64,000 nucleotides of DNA from an uncultured Varibaculum sp. (GTDB taxonomy: Bacteria; Actinomycetota; Actinomycetes; Actinomycetales; Actinomycetaceae): the NCBI RefSeq assembly GCF_902489465.1, contig NZ_CABTZZ010000005.1, forward strand, positions 1 through 64,000, in the 5' to 3' direction. Positions 50,222-59,136 of this stretch are shown piece by piece. Each line of letters starts with the position of its first letter. The stretch's first letter is position 1. The notes under the pieces were generated by a model, which saw nothing but the letters and a program-made list of their open reading frames with translations, had not been told where the DNA came from and ran no database searches. The translations under genes and the position numbers were made by a program.

Positions 50222-52039
50222 ATGGGAGCTCCCCTTATCGATCTAATGCAATTCACTTCGGTGTCCGCCGCAGTCCTTGATCGGGCTCGCAGACGCCCTC
50301 GGCAAATAGCGGTCGAACGTCCTTCTGCACTGGGCGCAGCCTGGGAAAAGATCTCCGCATCTTCGTTAGGGGACGCTATCCGAGCAGCTGGGTTAGGTTG
50401 GATCGGTTTGGGGCTCAAACCGGGAGATGCGGTCTCTATTTTGGGATCCACCTCTTATGAGTGGATGGTTATGGATTTGGGCGCGCAAGCCGCGGGACTG
50501 GTAACGGTACCAATTTATGAAACCGACTCTTATGAGCAAGTAAAGTGGATTACCCAAAAAGCCCAGGTAAAGGCAATTATTACTGATTCTACGGCACAAG
50601 CCAATATGATCCGTCAGTTGGATAAAGAACCCGAACTAAGTGGGCAAATCTCGGTGGTTTTCTCTCTAGATGATTCGGGATTTACCCGTCTGTTAGAGCA
50701 TGGGCGCACAATCTCCCCCTCTAAGCTAGATGAACGCTTAGAACAAATAAGACTTGATGACCTATGCACTATCGTTTTTACTTCCGGGACTACCGGGCGT
50801 CCCAAGGGAGTGGAAATCACTCACGCCAACTTTTTGCGCCCCCTAAATGCCGTAATCGAGCGGAAAAGTTGGAATGAATGGATTTTTGATCCCGGCGCCC
50901 GGGTGATTTACTTCTTACCGGTAACCCACGTACTCGCGCGTTTCCTGGGGTATCAGCAGCTGGTAGGCCATGGTACCGCTGCGTTCTTGCCAAATCCGAA
51001 GACTATCGTGCAAGATATGCAGACGTTTAAACCGAATGCGCTGCTAGTGGTACCCAGGGTGCTGGAGAAAATCTATAACGCTGCCGATGCCACCGCTGGT
51101 TCCGGGATAAAGCTGCGGATTTTCCGGATGGCAGCACGCACTGCCGAACAGTGGGCGCGCCTGCAAGAGTCGGGGGGCGAGATTTCTTTCGGACAAAAAG
51201 TAAAGATTCGCATTGCGCGGCGGCTAGTTTTAAATAAGATTCGTAAGCTTATGGGCGGGAACTTACAGGGGATTGTCTCTGGGGGAGCGCCCATGGCCGA
51301 GCGGCTCGGCCGGTTCTTCATTGGATGCGGAATTGAAGTCTTGCAAGGCTATGGCGCTACCGAAACCACCGGACCGTTGACTATGTCTGACCGAATCGGT
51401 AACAAAACCGGATACGTGGGACACGCGCTAGTGTGCAACGAAGTGCGTTTGGGAGAGGGCGGCGAGCTGCAGGCACGGGGAGGCTCGATTATGCGGGGAT
51501 ATCACGGGGAACCAGAACTCACCAGGGAAGCATTTACCGAGGACGGGTGGCTAAAAACCGGAGATATTGCGCAGATTGATGCGGATGGAAACGTTAAAAT
51601 TACCGGACGAGCCAAAGAAATCATTGTGACTGCCGGAGGGAAGAATGTAGCCCCCGAAGTTCTAGAAGAGCGCCTGAAGGGTCATCCCCTAATCTCGCAA
51701 GTGATGGTGGTGGGAGATAATAAACCCTTCGTAGCAGCCCTAGTCACTCTAGATAAAGAAATGCTGCCTACCTGGCTAAAGAATCACGGTATGGCGCAGA
51801 TGGATGTTACCCGCGCGGCTCGGGATCCCCGGGTACTGGAAGCCCTGCAGCGGGCAGTCCAACGTACCAATCGGGCAGTGTCCCGGGCAGAATCTATCCG
51901 GAAGATCAAAATAATTACTACCGATTGGACTACCGAGAACGGAATGCTGACTCCGTCGCTAAAAATCAAGCGTAATCGGATTCGCTCTATCTATCGGGAA
52001 CAAATCGAGGATCTCTATGCCAAGACGGATAAGAAATAG
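50222..52039 (+). CDS. Long-chain acyl-CoA synthetase (AMP-forming), second paralogue
   Basis: 605-residue adenylate-forming ligase. It carries IVFTSGTTGRPKGVEITHAN, the GYGATETTGPLTM block, and KITGRAKEIIVTAGGKNVAP. It is shorter at the N-terminus than the paralogue at 40657, with which it shares the C-terminal AVSRAESIRKIKIITTDW and TPSLKIKR stretches. It probably activates fatty acids; different chain preferences would be inference. ATG 50222 follows TTGGAGATTCGCCA with a GGAG ribosome site. Confidence 0.92.
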   Translation: MGAPLIDLMQFTSVSAAVLDRARRRPRQIAVERPSALGAAWEKISASSLGDAIRAAGLGWIGLGLKPGDAVSILGSTSYEWMVMDLGAQAAGLVTVPIYETDSYEQVKWITQKAQVKAIITDSTAQANMIRQLDKEPELSGQISVVFSLDDSGFTRLLEHGRTISPSKLDERLEQIRLDDLCTIVFTSGTTGRPKGVEITHANFLRPLNAVIERKSWNEWIFDPGARVIYFLPVTHVLARFLGYQQLVGHGTAAFLPNPKTIVQDMQTFKPNALLVVPRVLEKIYNAADATAGSGIKLRIFRMAARTAEQWARLQESGGEISFGQKVKIRIARRLVLNKIRKLMGGNLQGIVSGGAPMAERLGRFFIGCGIEVLQGYGATETTGPLTMSDRIGNKTGYVGHALVCNEVRLGEGGELQARGGSIMRGYHGEPELTREAFTEDGWLKTGDIAQIDADGNVKITGRAKEIIVTAGGKNVAPEVLEERLKGHPLISQVMVVGDNKPFVAALVTLDKEMLPTWLKNHGMAQMDVTRAARDPRVLEALQRAVQRTNRAVSRAESIRKIKIITTDWTTENGMLTPSLKIKRNRIRSIYREQIEDLYAKTDKK

Positions 52040-52094
52040 CCCCGGTTCTCTTTCGTACCCTGCCGAGGCTATATCGTCCATAATCGCTTAAGCA

Positions 52095-52444
52095 GATCAG
52101 CCGGCCTATAAGCCGGGTTCTGTACTGGCAAAGCCAGTGGCGACCATCTATCTTAGACCTGCGTTACCGCCTGCCTTTAGCAACCTACCCGCAAGTTAAA
52201 AGCGGACCACCCAACTTGCTGCTTGGTCTTGCTCCGGATGGGGTTTACCTAGCTGGCCAAGTCACCTTGACCACTGGTGGTCTCTTACACCGCCTTTTCA
52301 CCCTTACCAACGCAACGCGTGGCGGTTTGTTTTCTGCGGCACTAGCCCGCGGGTCACCCCGGGTGGCTGTTAGCCATCATCCTGTCCTGTGGAGCCCGGA
52401 CTTTCCTCGACTATCGCTAGCCGCGGCCGCCCGGCCGACTGATC
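52095..52444 (-). ncRNA. rnpB: RNase P RNA (bacterial class A type)
   Basis: Catalytic RNA that removes the 5' leader of tRNA precursors. On the minus strand the conserved CR I GAGGAAAGTCCGGGCTCC is read near 52392-52410, with CACAGG after it, and the 3' block ACAGAACCCGGCTTATAGG near 52104-52122. The ends pair as a perfect 12-bp P1 helix: GGCCGACTGATC (plus strand 52433-52444) with GATCAGCCGGCC (52095-52106). The total of about 350 nt is normal for the class. It explains the unusual plus-strand sequence between the acyl-CoA synthetase and the YciO-type gene; the short plus-strand reading at 52216-52455 is only its shadow. Confidence 0.95.
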
Positions 52445-52556
52445 CGGGTCAATAATACCCAAATCCGCCCTCTAATCGAAAGCAAAGTGCCAGCGGATGG
52501 ATGCTCCCAGCTAAACCGGAGGTACCGATTATTCCAGGGTTGCTAGACTGTAAGAC

Positions 52557-53180
52557 ATGGTTGCCTATATAGATATTCACCCAGTTAATCCCCAAGCGCG
52601 GCTAATCACGAAAGCTGCTGACATTATTCGAGATGGGGGCGTGATCGCTTACCCCACGGATTCCGGTTACGCCCTCGGCTGCAAACTTGGAAATAAAGCG
52701 GGGCTGGAACGGATACAAACTATCCGCAAGCTGCCTAAAACCCATAACTTCACCCTTATTTGCCACGATTTTAAGCAATTGGGGAAGTTGGTAATCGTTG
52801 ATAATTCAGCGTTTAAGCTGATAAACAGGCTTACCCCCGGGCCGTTTACCTTTATTATGAAGGGCGATAAGGCGGTGCCGCGGATTATGGTTAATCCCAA
52901 GAAAAAGACTGTGGGGGCACGAATTCCCAATCATGTAACTACTTTGGCTCTGGTAGAAGAATTGGGGGAGCCTCTAATGTCCTCCACTTTGATTTTGCCG
53001 GACAAGGAAGTTCCGGAAGCTAACGGCTGGGAAATCCGCGATGAAATCGGTTACCTGTTAGATGCAGTTATCGAAGGACCGGTAGAAGAAGCCCGCCCCA
53101 CCACGGTTATTGATCTGAGCGGCTCAGTGCCTGAGGTGGTGCGCCAGGGCGCCGGTGATCTTTCGGATGTAATGATCTAG
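52557..53180 (+). CDS. YciO-type member of the Sua5/YrdC family
   Basis: 207-residue member of the TsaC/Sua5/YrdC fold, which makes threonylcarbamoyl-AMP for the tRNA t6A modification. N-terminal AYPTDSGYALGCKLGNKAG (about residues 34-52) and IRKLPKTHNFTLICHD (about 57-72), then TPGPFTFIMKGDKAVPR and the C-terminal TTVIDLSGSVPEVVRQGAGD. The THNFTLIC form and DSGYALGC resemble E. coli YciO more than TsaC or Sua5, so biosynthetic activity is less certain. ATG 52557. Its last base pair of the stop overlaps the rarA GTG (TAGTG). Confidence 0.88.
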   Translation: MVAYIDIHPVNPQARLITKAADIIRDGGVIAYPTDSGYALGCKLGNKAGLERIQTIRKLPKTHNFTLICHDFKQLGKLVIVDNSAFKLINRLTPGPFTFIMKGDKAVPRIMVNPKKKTVGARIPNHVTTLALVEELGEPLMSSTLILPDKEVPEANGWEIRDEIGYLLDAVIEGPVEEARPTTVIDLSGSVPEVVRQGAGDLSDVMI

Positions 53181-54532
53181 TGGATCTTTTCCAACAGGCC
53201 GCGCTTAACGAACAGGGGATCCCCGCGTTCTCGGACACCGCGCCCTTGGCGGTGCGGATGCGGCCGCTCAGTATTGACGAGGTAGTCGGACAAGCACACT
53301 TGCTGGAGCCGGGTTCTCCCTTGCGACGGCTTTTAGAACCTCAAGGCAGCGCCGGACAAGTTAGCTCTATTATTTTTTATGGGCCGCCGGGCACGGGGAA
53401 AACCACGCTTGCCTATTTGGTAGCCACCGCCTCGCAGCGTAACTTCGTGGAGGTCAGCGCGGTTTCTGCCGGGGTTAAAGAAGTACGGGCTGTTATAAAG
53501 CAGGCACGCGAGCAGCTACGCGCCACTGGTAAACAAACCGTGCTTTTTGTGGACGAGGTACATCGTTTCTCCAAGTCCCAGCAAGACGCCCTTCTGCCGG
53601 CGGTGGAAAATTCTTGGGTTATTTTGGTAGCTGCCACTACCGAGAATCCTTCCTTTTCCATAGTTTCTCCGTTGCTTTCGCGCTCTTTGCTGCTCACTTT
53701 AAACCCGCTAAATAAGCAGGACGTGAAAGGAGTACTGCGCCGCGCCCTTACCGATGAACGCGGACTGAAAGGTAAGGTAACTGCTGACGAGGACGCTTTA
53801 AATCGCCTCGCGGATTTGGGGGGAGCCGACGGACGCAAAGCGCTTACCTTACTAGAGGCCGCCGCTGAGGGGGCGTTAACGGCGGGGCGTAGCGCCCTCA
53901 GCACTGAAGATATAGCTCGCGCCGCCGACACTGCAATAGTGAAATATGATCGCGATGATCACTACGACGTTATCAGTGCCTTCATAAAATCCATGCGTGG
54001 TTCCGACGTCGATGCTACCTTGCATTACTTGGCACGCATGATCGAAGGGGGAGAAGACCCGCGTTTTATTGCGCGGAGAATCATGATTTGTGCCAGTGAG
54101 GACGTGGGGATGGCAGATCCGGAAGCACTAGAAATTGCAGTCAGCGCTGCCCAGGCAGTCCAGATGATCGGAATGCCGGAGGGGAGGATTATTTTGGCAC
54201 AGGCAGCCGTGGCAGTAGCGACCGCCCCGAAATCCAATGCCTCCTATTTGGGAATTGAAGCCGCCATTAAAGATGTGCGTGCCGGGAAAAGCGACCCGGT
54301 GCCTAGCCATCTGCGTGATTCTCATTACGCTGATGCTAAAAAAATGGGAGTGTCTGGATATAAATATGCGCATAATTATCCGCACCATATTGTTACGCAA
54401 ACTTATCTACCTGCGTCGTTAGTTGGAACTCAGTATTATCACCCGACCGATAACGGCTACGAAGATTTGGTATCTAAGCGTTTGCATACTATCCGAGGCA
54501 TTTTGGCAAATGGCAATGGTAAGCAGAAATAA
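53180..54532 (+). CDS. rarA: Replication-associated recombination protein RarA (MgsA)
   Basis: 450-residue AAA+ ATPase of the clamp-loader type acting at stalled forks. Walker A is IIFYGPPGTGKTTLAYLV (about residues 64-81), Walker B LFVDEVHRFSKSQQDALLP, sensor 1 ATTENPSFSIVSPLLSR, and the C-terminal tetramerisation part starts near GSDVDATLHYLARMIEGGED. N-terminal AVRMRPLSIDEVVGQAHLL is classic. GTG 53180 overlaps the previous stop by one base. The C-terminal lysine-rich end is short. Confidence 0.96.
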   Translation: MDLFQQAALNEQGIPAFSDTAPLAVRMRPLSIDEVVGQAHLLEPGSPLRRLLEPQGSAGQVSSIIFYGPPGTGKTTLAYLVATASQRNFVEVSAVSAGVKEVRAVIKQAREQLRATGKQTVLFVDEVHRFSKSQQDALLPAVENSWVILVAATTENPSFSIVSPLLSRSLLLTLNPLNKQDVKGVLRRALTDERGLKGKVTADEDALNRLADLGGADGRKALTLLEAAAEGALTAGRSALSTEDIARAADTAIVKYDRDDHYDVISAFIKSMRGSDVDATLHYLARMIEGGEDPRFIARRIMICASEDVGMADPEALEIAVSAAQAVQMIGMPEGRIILAQAAVAVATAPKSNASYLGIEAAIKDVRAGKSDPVPSHLRDSHYADAKKMGVSGYKYAHNYPHHIVTQTYLPASLVGTQYYHPTDNGYEDLVSKRLHTIRGILANGNGKQK

Positions 54533-54643
54533 GCTAGTCTAAAACAGTTGTCTACAGACAACCCTGGGGTCTTAGCCCGCGTGGTGACCCCACCGGCAAT
54601 ACCGGTGAATGAAAATTGAAGAACACATACAGGAGAAAACAAA
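54533..54643 (+). promoter_or_regulatory. rpsD leader with three consecutive hairpins
   Basis: GTTGTC/GACAAC (54547-54552/54557-54562), TGGGGTC/GACCCCA (54565-54571/54586-54592) and CACCGG/CCGGTG (54591-54596/54602-54607) form three perfect stems in series, the last two sharing two bases so they compete. AGGAGA lies just before the ATG of rpsD. This is the place where ribosomal protein S4 would regulate its own translation. Confidence 0.6.
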
Positions 54644-55267
54644 ATGGCAAATAAACGTGCACGTAAGCAGGTTCGACTATCTCGCGCTCTGGGGATCGCG
54701 CTGACCCCCAAGGCACAGCGTTACTTCGACCGCCGCCCCTATGGGCCGGGTGAACATGGACGGGCTCGCCGTCGCAGCGAATCTGACTACGCGATCCGTT
54801 TGAAGGAAAAACAGCGTCTGCGTGCCCAATACAATATCCGCGAGGCTCAGATGCGCCGCCTATTCGAAGAGGCGCGGCGGATTAAGGGCATGACCGGTGA
54901 AAACCTGATCGTACTGCTAGAGTCCCGTTTGGATGCCCTGGTCTTACGTTCTGGTTTTGCCCGCACCATGCCACAGGCTCGGCAGACAGTAGTTCACCGT
55001 CACGTGCTGGTCGATGGCAAGCAGGTTGACCGCCCCTCCTACCGGGTAAAGCCTGGTCAGGTTATCCAGATTTGCCCCAAGTCCCAGACTAAAGATCCCT
55101 TTATTGTGGCGGCAGCGGGTTCTCACCGCGATGTGCTACCGGATGTGCCCCCCTATTTGGATGTGAACTTAGAACAGCTACAGGCAACCTATTTGCGACT
55201 TCCTGAGCGTGATGAAATCCCAGTAATCTGCGATCTGCAGATGGTGGTTGAGCACTACTCACGCTAA
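54644..55267 (+). CDS. rpsD: 30S ribosomal protein S4
   Basis: 207-residue primary 16S rRNA-binding protein of the small subunit. N-terminal domain with FDRRPYGPGEHGRARRRSE (about residues 28-46) has no Cys cluster, so this is the zinc-free form. The S4 RNA-binding domain has LESRLDALVLRSGFA (about 92-106) and HVLVDGKQVDRPSYRVKPGQ (about 117-136). It ends ICDLQMVVEHYSR. It stands alone here rather than in the rpsM-rpsK-rpsD-rpoA operon. Confidence 0.97.
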   Translation: MANKRARKQVRLSRALGIALTPKAQRYFDRRPYGPGEHGRARRRSESDYAIRLKEKQRLRAQYNIREAQMRRLFEEARRIKGMTGENLIVLLESRLDALVLRSGFARTMPQARQTVVHRHVLVDGKQVDRPSYRVKPGQVIQICPKSQTKDPFIVAAAGSHRDVLPDVPPYLDVNLEQLQATYLRLPERDEIPVICDLQMVVEHYSR

Positions 55268-55281
55268 GTAATTATTCTTGT

Positions 55282-55326
55282 TGCCTGATGCCTCCCGATT
55301 TTTCGGGGGGCATCAGGCATATTTTG
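55282..55326 (+). terminator. Intrinsic terminator after rpsD
   Basis: TGCCTGATGCCTCCCGA (55282-55298) pairs with TCGGGGGGCATCAGGCA (55303-55319) with one G-U, around a four-base T loop, followed by TATTTT. Confidence 0.9.
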
Positions 55327-55398
55327 CTTGGTTCTGACACTGATGCTCGGTAGGGTAAAATCCAGCTATACACAAGCATTCTTTAGGAAGGAAGAACA

Positions 55399-55752
55399 AT
55401 GAGCGTGGGTGAGGTTGCTTCATTAATCGCCGCTTTAGCGTTTTTGCTACTGGTCGTGTTTCTGGCGATACCTCTATGGAAGCTGGGGAAAGTATTTGAC
55501 CAGCTTCAAGGATCAATTAAGCAGGTAGCAGCGGATACGGGCGATACCGTTAAGGAAGTTTCCCAAACGGTACGGGATGCCAACGCCCAGTTGGTGCGGG
55601 TCGATGCAGTTACCACTTCCGCAGCGCAGGTTGCACAGGATATCTCTGCGGTTTCTACCTTGGTTTCTTCTACCTTTGCCGGCCCTTTGATTAAACTCTC
55701 TGCCTTTTCTTACGCCGCCCGGAGAATGTTTAACCGGAAAGGGCAAGACTAA
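55399..55752 (+). CDS. DUF948-family membrane-anchored protein
   Basis: 117-residue DUF948 protein: one N-terminal membrane helix (about residues 5-27: ASLIAALAFLLLVVFLAIPLW), then a long amphipathic coiled coil (FDQLQGSIKQVAADTGDTVK on) and a short polar end. Its role is unknown, but its place before alaS with a small partner is conserved in actinobacteria. GGAAGGAAGAACA gives a strong ribosome site before ATG 55399. It overlaps the next small gene by one base. Confidence 0.9.
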   Translation: MSVGEVASLIAALAFLLLVVFLAIPLWKLGKVFDQLQGSIKQVAADTGDTVKEVSQTVRDANAQLVRVDAVTTSAAQVAQDISAVSTLVSSTFAGPLIKLSAFSYAARRMFNRKGQD

Positions 55753-55928
55753 TGAAGAAACTAGTGAAACTGGGAATTGCCGTGGCGGTTGTGGGTGCTA
55801 TTGCGTATTCGATACCCCCGGTACGTCAGCGGATACAAGCTGCCGGAGCCGCTTTCCAGAAAGATTTTGAAGTCCGAGAAAGGCAATTGCGGGCGGCGTT
55901 AATGCCACAAACCACCCCCTTAAGTTAA
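55752..55928 (+). CDS. Small membrane-anchored protein (DUF6167-like)
   Basis: 58-residue gene: MKKLVKLGIAVAVVGAIAYS at the start gives one membrane helix or signal-anchor, then PPVRQRIQAAGAAFQKDFEV and a basic, partly helical tail ending in TTPLS. It starts at ATG 55752, sharing one base with the DUF948 stop (TAATG), and ends 50 bases before alaS. Small proteins of similar design (DUF6167) occupy this slot in other actinobacteria. The function is not known. Confidence 0.85.
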   Translation: MKKLVKLGIAVAVVGAIAYSIPPVRQRIQAAGAAFQKDFEVRERQLRAALMPQTTPLS

Positions 55929-55978
55929 TCGCATGTTCAATAGGAGGTAGCTCCTCCTCACTAAGATCTAGAGGCATA

Positions 55979-58660
55979 ATGCAAACTTCTGAAATTCGTT
56001 CCCGTTGGCTCGACTATTTTGCAAAACAAAATCATCATTTAGCAGAGTCTGTTCCCCTGGTGTCCCCAGATAAATCGATTCTGTTCACTATCGCGGGAAT
56101 GGTGCCGTTCATTCCCTATATTGTAGGAACCGAGCCGGCACCTTGGCCGCGGGTCGCCAGTGTGCAAAAGTGCATCCGCACCAACGATATTGAAGAAGTT
56201 GGTAAAACTACCAGGCATGGCACTTTCTTCCAAATGTGCGGGAACTTTAGTTTCGGTGACTATTTCAAAGAGGGTGCCTCCACCATGGCCTGGGATCTGC
56301 TCACCGGTTCTGTCGACGAAGGCAAATACGGCCTGGATGGCGATAAGTTGTGGGTAACTATTTGGGAAAACGATGCTGAAGCCGAGGACATATGGCTAAA
56401 TCAAATCGGCCTCGACCCGATGCATCTACAAAAGCTGCCCCGTGAAGAAATCTTTTGGGATACTGGGCAGCCCGGTCCGGCCGGACCGTGTGCTGAAATC
56501 CACTTTGATCGGGGAAGCGGTTACGGCCCGGAAGGTGGCCCCGAAGTAGATACCGGTGGCGACCGCTATCTGGAACTGTGGAACCTGGTTTTTGATCAAT
56601 ACTTACGCGGTGAAGGACGCGGTAAAGACTATCCGCTGCTGGGCGAGCTAGATGAGAAATGCATTGATACCGGCTTAGGTTTGGAGCGTCTGGCGTTTTT
56701 GCTGCAAGGCAAGGACAATATGTACGAGATTGACCAGGTGTTCCCGGTGATTGAAAAGGCTCAGGAGCTATCTGGGAAACGCTACACGCAGGGTAAAACT
56801 TCCAATGATCCTAATGACGTCCGGATGCGGGTAGTAGCTGACCATGTGCGCAGCGCTTTAATGCTCATTGGGGATGGAGTGCGTCCCGGTAATGATGGTC
56901 GCGGATATGTACTGCGTCGCCTGATTCGCCGAGTAGTTCGCGCCATGCGACTCTTAGGGGTAGAAAAACCGGTTTTTCCGGATCTTTTGCCGGTTTCCAA
57001 GCGTGAAATGGCAGCCTCCTACCCCGAATTAGACCGGGATTGGGAAACCATTTCTACTGTGGCTTACGAGGAAGAAGAAGCCTTTAGGCGCACGCTAGAG
57101 TCCGGAACTTTAATTTTTGACCAGGCGGTGTCCCAGATGAAGAAACGCCACGCGACCGAGCTATCTGGTAAAGATGCCTTTACTTTGCACGACACCTATG
57201 GTTTTCCAATTGACCTCACGATTGAGATGGCCGCCGAACACGGTATTGAGGTTGATCGCGAGAAGTTCACCGAGTTAATGCAGGAACAAAAGAACCGTGC
57301 CCGCGAAGATGCTCGGACTAAAAAGACTGGGCACGTGGATGCGCGTATCTATCATGAACTGGAAGCTGAACTCGGTCACGAAGTCGAGTTCGTGGGATAT
57401 ACCGAAGATAGCTGCAACGCCAAAGTGATTGGACTGCTAGCTGATGGACAGGCAGTACCGGCTGTTTCTACCGGAAGCAACGTCGAAATCGTCTTAGATG
57501 CCACTCCGTTTTATGCGGAAATGGGCGGACAGCTGGCTGATCACGGAGTAATCCGTTCCTTCCAGGGAGCTAAGTTTAAGGTCGAAGATGTGCAAAGTCC
57601 GGTCGCCGGTCTGCGGGTACACCGCGGAACTCTTCAAGCGGGACAACTCGCAGTAGGTGACGAAGTGGTAGCCGCGATTGATACCGCTCGCCGCCAAGCG
57701 ATTGCCCGTTCCCATACGGCAACCCATATGTTACATAAGGCGTTGCAGGAGACTTTAGGCGCCCAGGCCACCCAGGCAGGCAGTGAAAATAACGAAAACC
57801 GGCTGCGTTTTGATTTCCACCACGGTAAATCGCTAAATGATGATCAAACAGAGCAGATTTTTGACCGGATTAATGATCAGCTGCGTGAAAATCTGCCGGT
57901 TAATACCGAGATTATGTCATTAGAAGCTGCCAAAAAGTCCGGTGCTACCGCGTTATTCGGGGAAAAATATGGGCAAGAAGTTCGGGTAGTTGATATTGGT
58001 AACGGCTGGGATCGCGAGCTTTGCGGCGGTACCCACATGCCAACCACCGGATACCTTGGACAGGTAGTTTTGATGTCTGAAAGCTCTATCGGGTCAGGGG
58101 TTAGACGAATCGAGGCTCTAGTAGCCGATAAAGCCGCTGATTTTCAGGCAAAAGAGCATGAACTAATTACCCAAATCGCCAAGATTATGGGAACTAAGCC
58201 AGAAATGATTCCTGCCCGAATTGATGATGCACTACTTCGCCTGCGTCATGCCCAAAAAGAACTAAACCGTCTGCAGCAAGAGAATCTGTTATCACGGGTA
58301 GGGGAGTTAGCGGCCTCTGCCAAAGAGATTGCGGGAAAGCGGGTAATCAGCTTTAATGCGGGACAGGTGCCTGGGGAAGCCCTCAGGGTACTTGCAGAAG
58401 CACTGCGTCAGCATTTACACGATGCCAATGCGGTAGTAGCAGTAGGGGGCGTATTTAAAGATCGTCCCTCGGTAGTTGTTGCCACTACCGCTAGCGCTCG
58501 CGAAAAAGGACTTAAAGCCGGGAATTTGGTGAAGATCGCTGCCCAAACCATGGGAGGCGGCGGAGGAGGCCGACCCGACCTGGCACAAGGCGGAGGTAAA
58601 GACGCAGGTAAGCTTACTGAGGCTCTGCAAGCGATTGAACGCGAGATTGCAAATAGCTGA
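55979..58660 (+). CDS. alaS: Alanyl-tRNA synthetase
   Basis: 893-residue class II tRNA synthetase. The catalytic domain shows the RTNDIEEVGKTTRHGTFFQM block (motif 1 region) and the GPAGPCAEIHFDRG block. The editing domain has the zinc-binding HTATHMLHKAL and CGGTHMPTTG. The C-terminal end (GGGGGGRPDLAQGGGKDAG) is the usual glycine-rich C-Ala part. ATG 55979 is preceded by CTAGAGGCATA, which contains a weak GAGG. The length is normal. Stop overlaps the ruvX start by one base. Confidence 0.97.
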   Translation: MQTSEIRSRWLDYFAKQNHHLAESVPLVSPDKSILFTIAGMVPFIPYIVGTEPAPWPRVASVQKCIRTNDIEEVGKTTRHGTFFQMCGNFSFGDYFKEGASTMAWDLLTGSVDEGKYGLDGDKLWVTIWENDAEAEDIWLNQIGLDPMHLQKLPREEIFWDTGQPGPAGPCAEIHFDRGSGYGPEGGPEVDTGGDRYLELWNLVFDQYLRGEGRGKDYPLLGELDEKCIDTGLGLERLAFLLQGKDNMYEIDQVFPVIEKAQELSGKRYTQGKTSNDPNDVRMRVVADHVRSALMLIGDGVRPGNDGRGYVLRRLIRRVVRAMRLLGVEKPVFPDLLPVSKREMAASYPELDRDWETISTVAYEEEEAFRRTLESGTLIFDQAVSQMKKRHATELSGKDAFTLHDTYGFPIDLTIEMAAEHGIEVDREKFTELMQEQKNRAREDARTKKTGHVDARIYHELEAELGHEVEFVGYTEDSCNAKVIGLLADGQAVPAVSTGSNVEIVLDATPFYAEMGGQLADHGVIRSFQGAKFKVEDVQSPVAGLRVHRGTLQAGQLAVGDEVVAAIDTARRQAIARSHTATHMLHKALQETLGAQATQAGSENNENRLRFDFHHGKSLNDDQTEQIFDRINDQLRENLPVNTEIMSLEAAKKSGATALFGEKYGQEVRVVDIGNGWDRELCGGTHMPTTGYLGQVVLMSESSIGSGVRRIEALVADKAADFQAKEHELITQIAKIMGTKPEMIPARIDDALLRLRHAQKELNRLQQENLLSRVGELAASAKEIAGKRVISFNAGQVPGEALRVLAEALRQHLHDANAVVAVGGVFKDRPSVVVATTASAREKGLKAGNLVKIAAQTMGGGGGGRPDLAQGGGKDAGKLTEALQAIEREIANS

Positions 58661-59136
58661 TGCGTACTGGTGTCAGACTGGCGATAGATCTGGGTACTAG
58701 ACGCATCGGGGTGGCTCGCTCCGATGCGGCAGGTATCTTGGCGTTGCCGGTGGAAACTGTTTACCGTGACGGCGGGCAAGAAATGTTTCGCATCACGGAA
58801 TTGGTAGCTGAGTACAATGCCCAGGAAATCATCATTGGCCTACCGCGTTTACTCAGTGGAAAAGAGGGCAAAAATGCCGCCGACGTGCGCGCGTGGGGCG
58901 CCGAATTGGAACAGCTGTTACCAACTTGTAACATAAGACTTGTAGATGAACGGCTCACCTCGGTGAGCGCTCATCAGCAGTTGCGCTCTGCCGGAGTTGG
59001 AGGGCGTGACCATAAGAGCGTCGTAGACCAACAGGCTGCAGTGCTAATCCTGGAGCAGGCGCTTGAGATAGAACGGCGAACCGGACGTCCCCCGGGATTG
59101 CCACTGGCTAACGGATCTGAAAGCGAGGGAGCCTGA
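58660..59136 (+). CDS. ruvX: Holliday junction resolvase-like protein YqgF/RuvX
   Basis: 158-residue RNase H-fold protein of the YqgF family. The acidic N-terminal motif is AIDLGTRRIGVARSD (about residues 8-22), IIIGLPRLLSGKEG follows near 65, and LVDERLTSVSAHQQLR (about 92-107) and the Asp-bearing DHKSVVDQQAAVLILE end the fold. It is thought to process branched DNA or 16S rRNA precursors. Linked by one-base overlaps to alaS and mltG. Confidence 0.94.
   Translation: MRTGVRLAIDLGTRRIGVARSDAAGILALPVETVYRDGGQEMFRITELVAEYNAQEIIIGLPRLLSGKEGKNAADVRAWGAELEQLLPTCNIRLVDERLTSVSAHQQLRSAGVGGRDHKSVVDQQAAVLILEQALEIERRTGRPPGLPLANGSESEGA

Noticed and set aside
52216..52455. 79-residue plus-strand frame over the RNase P RNA
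   Set aside because: Shadow of the RNA gene; the conserved rnpB elements explain the sequence.
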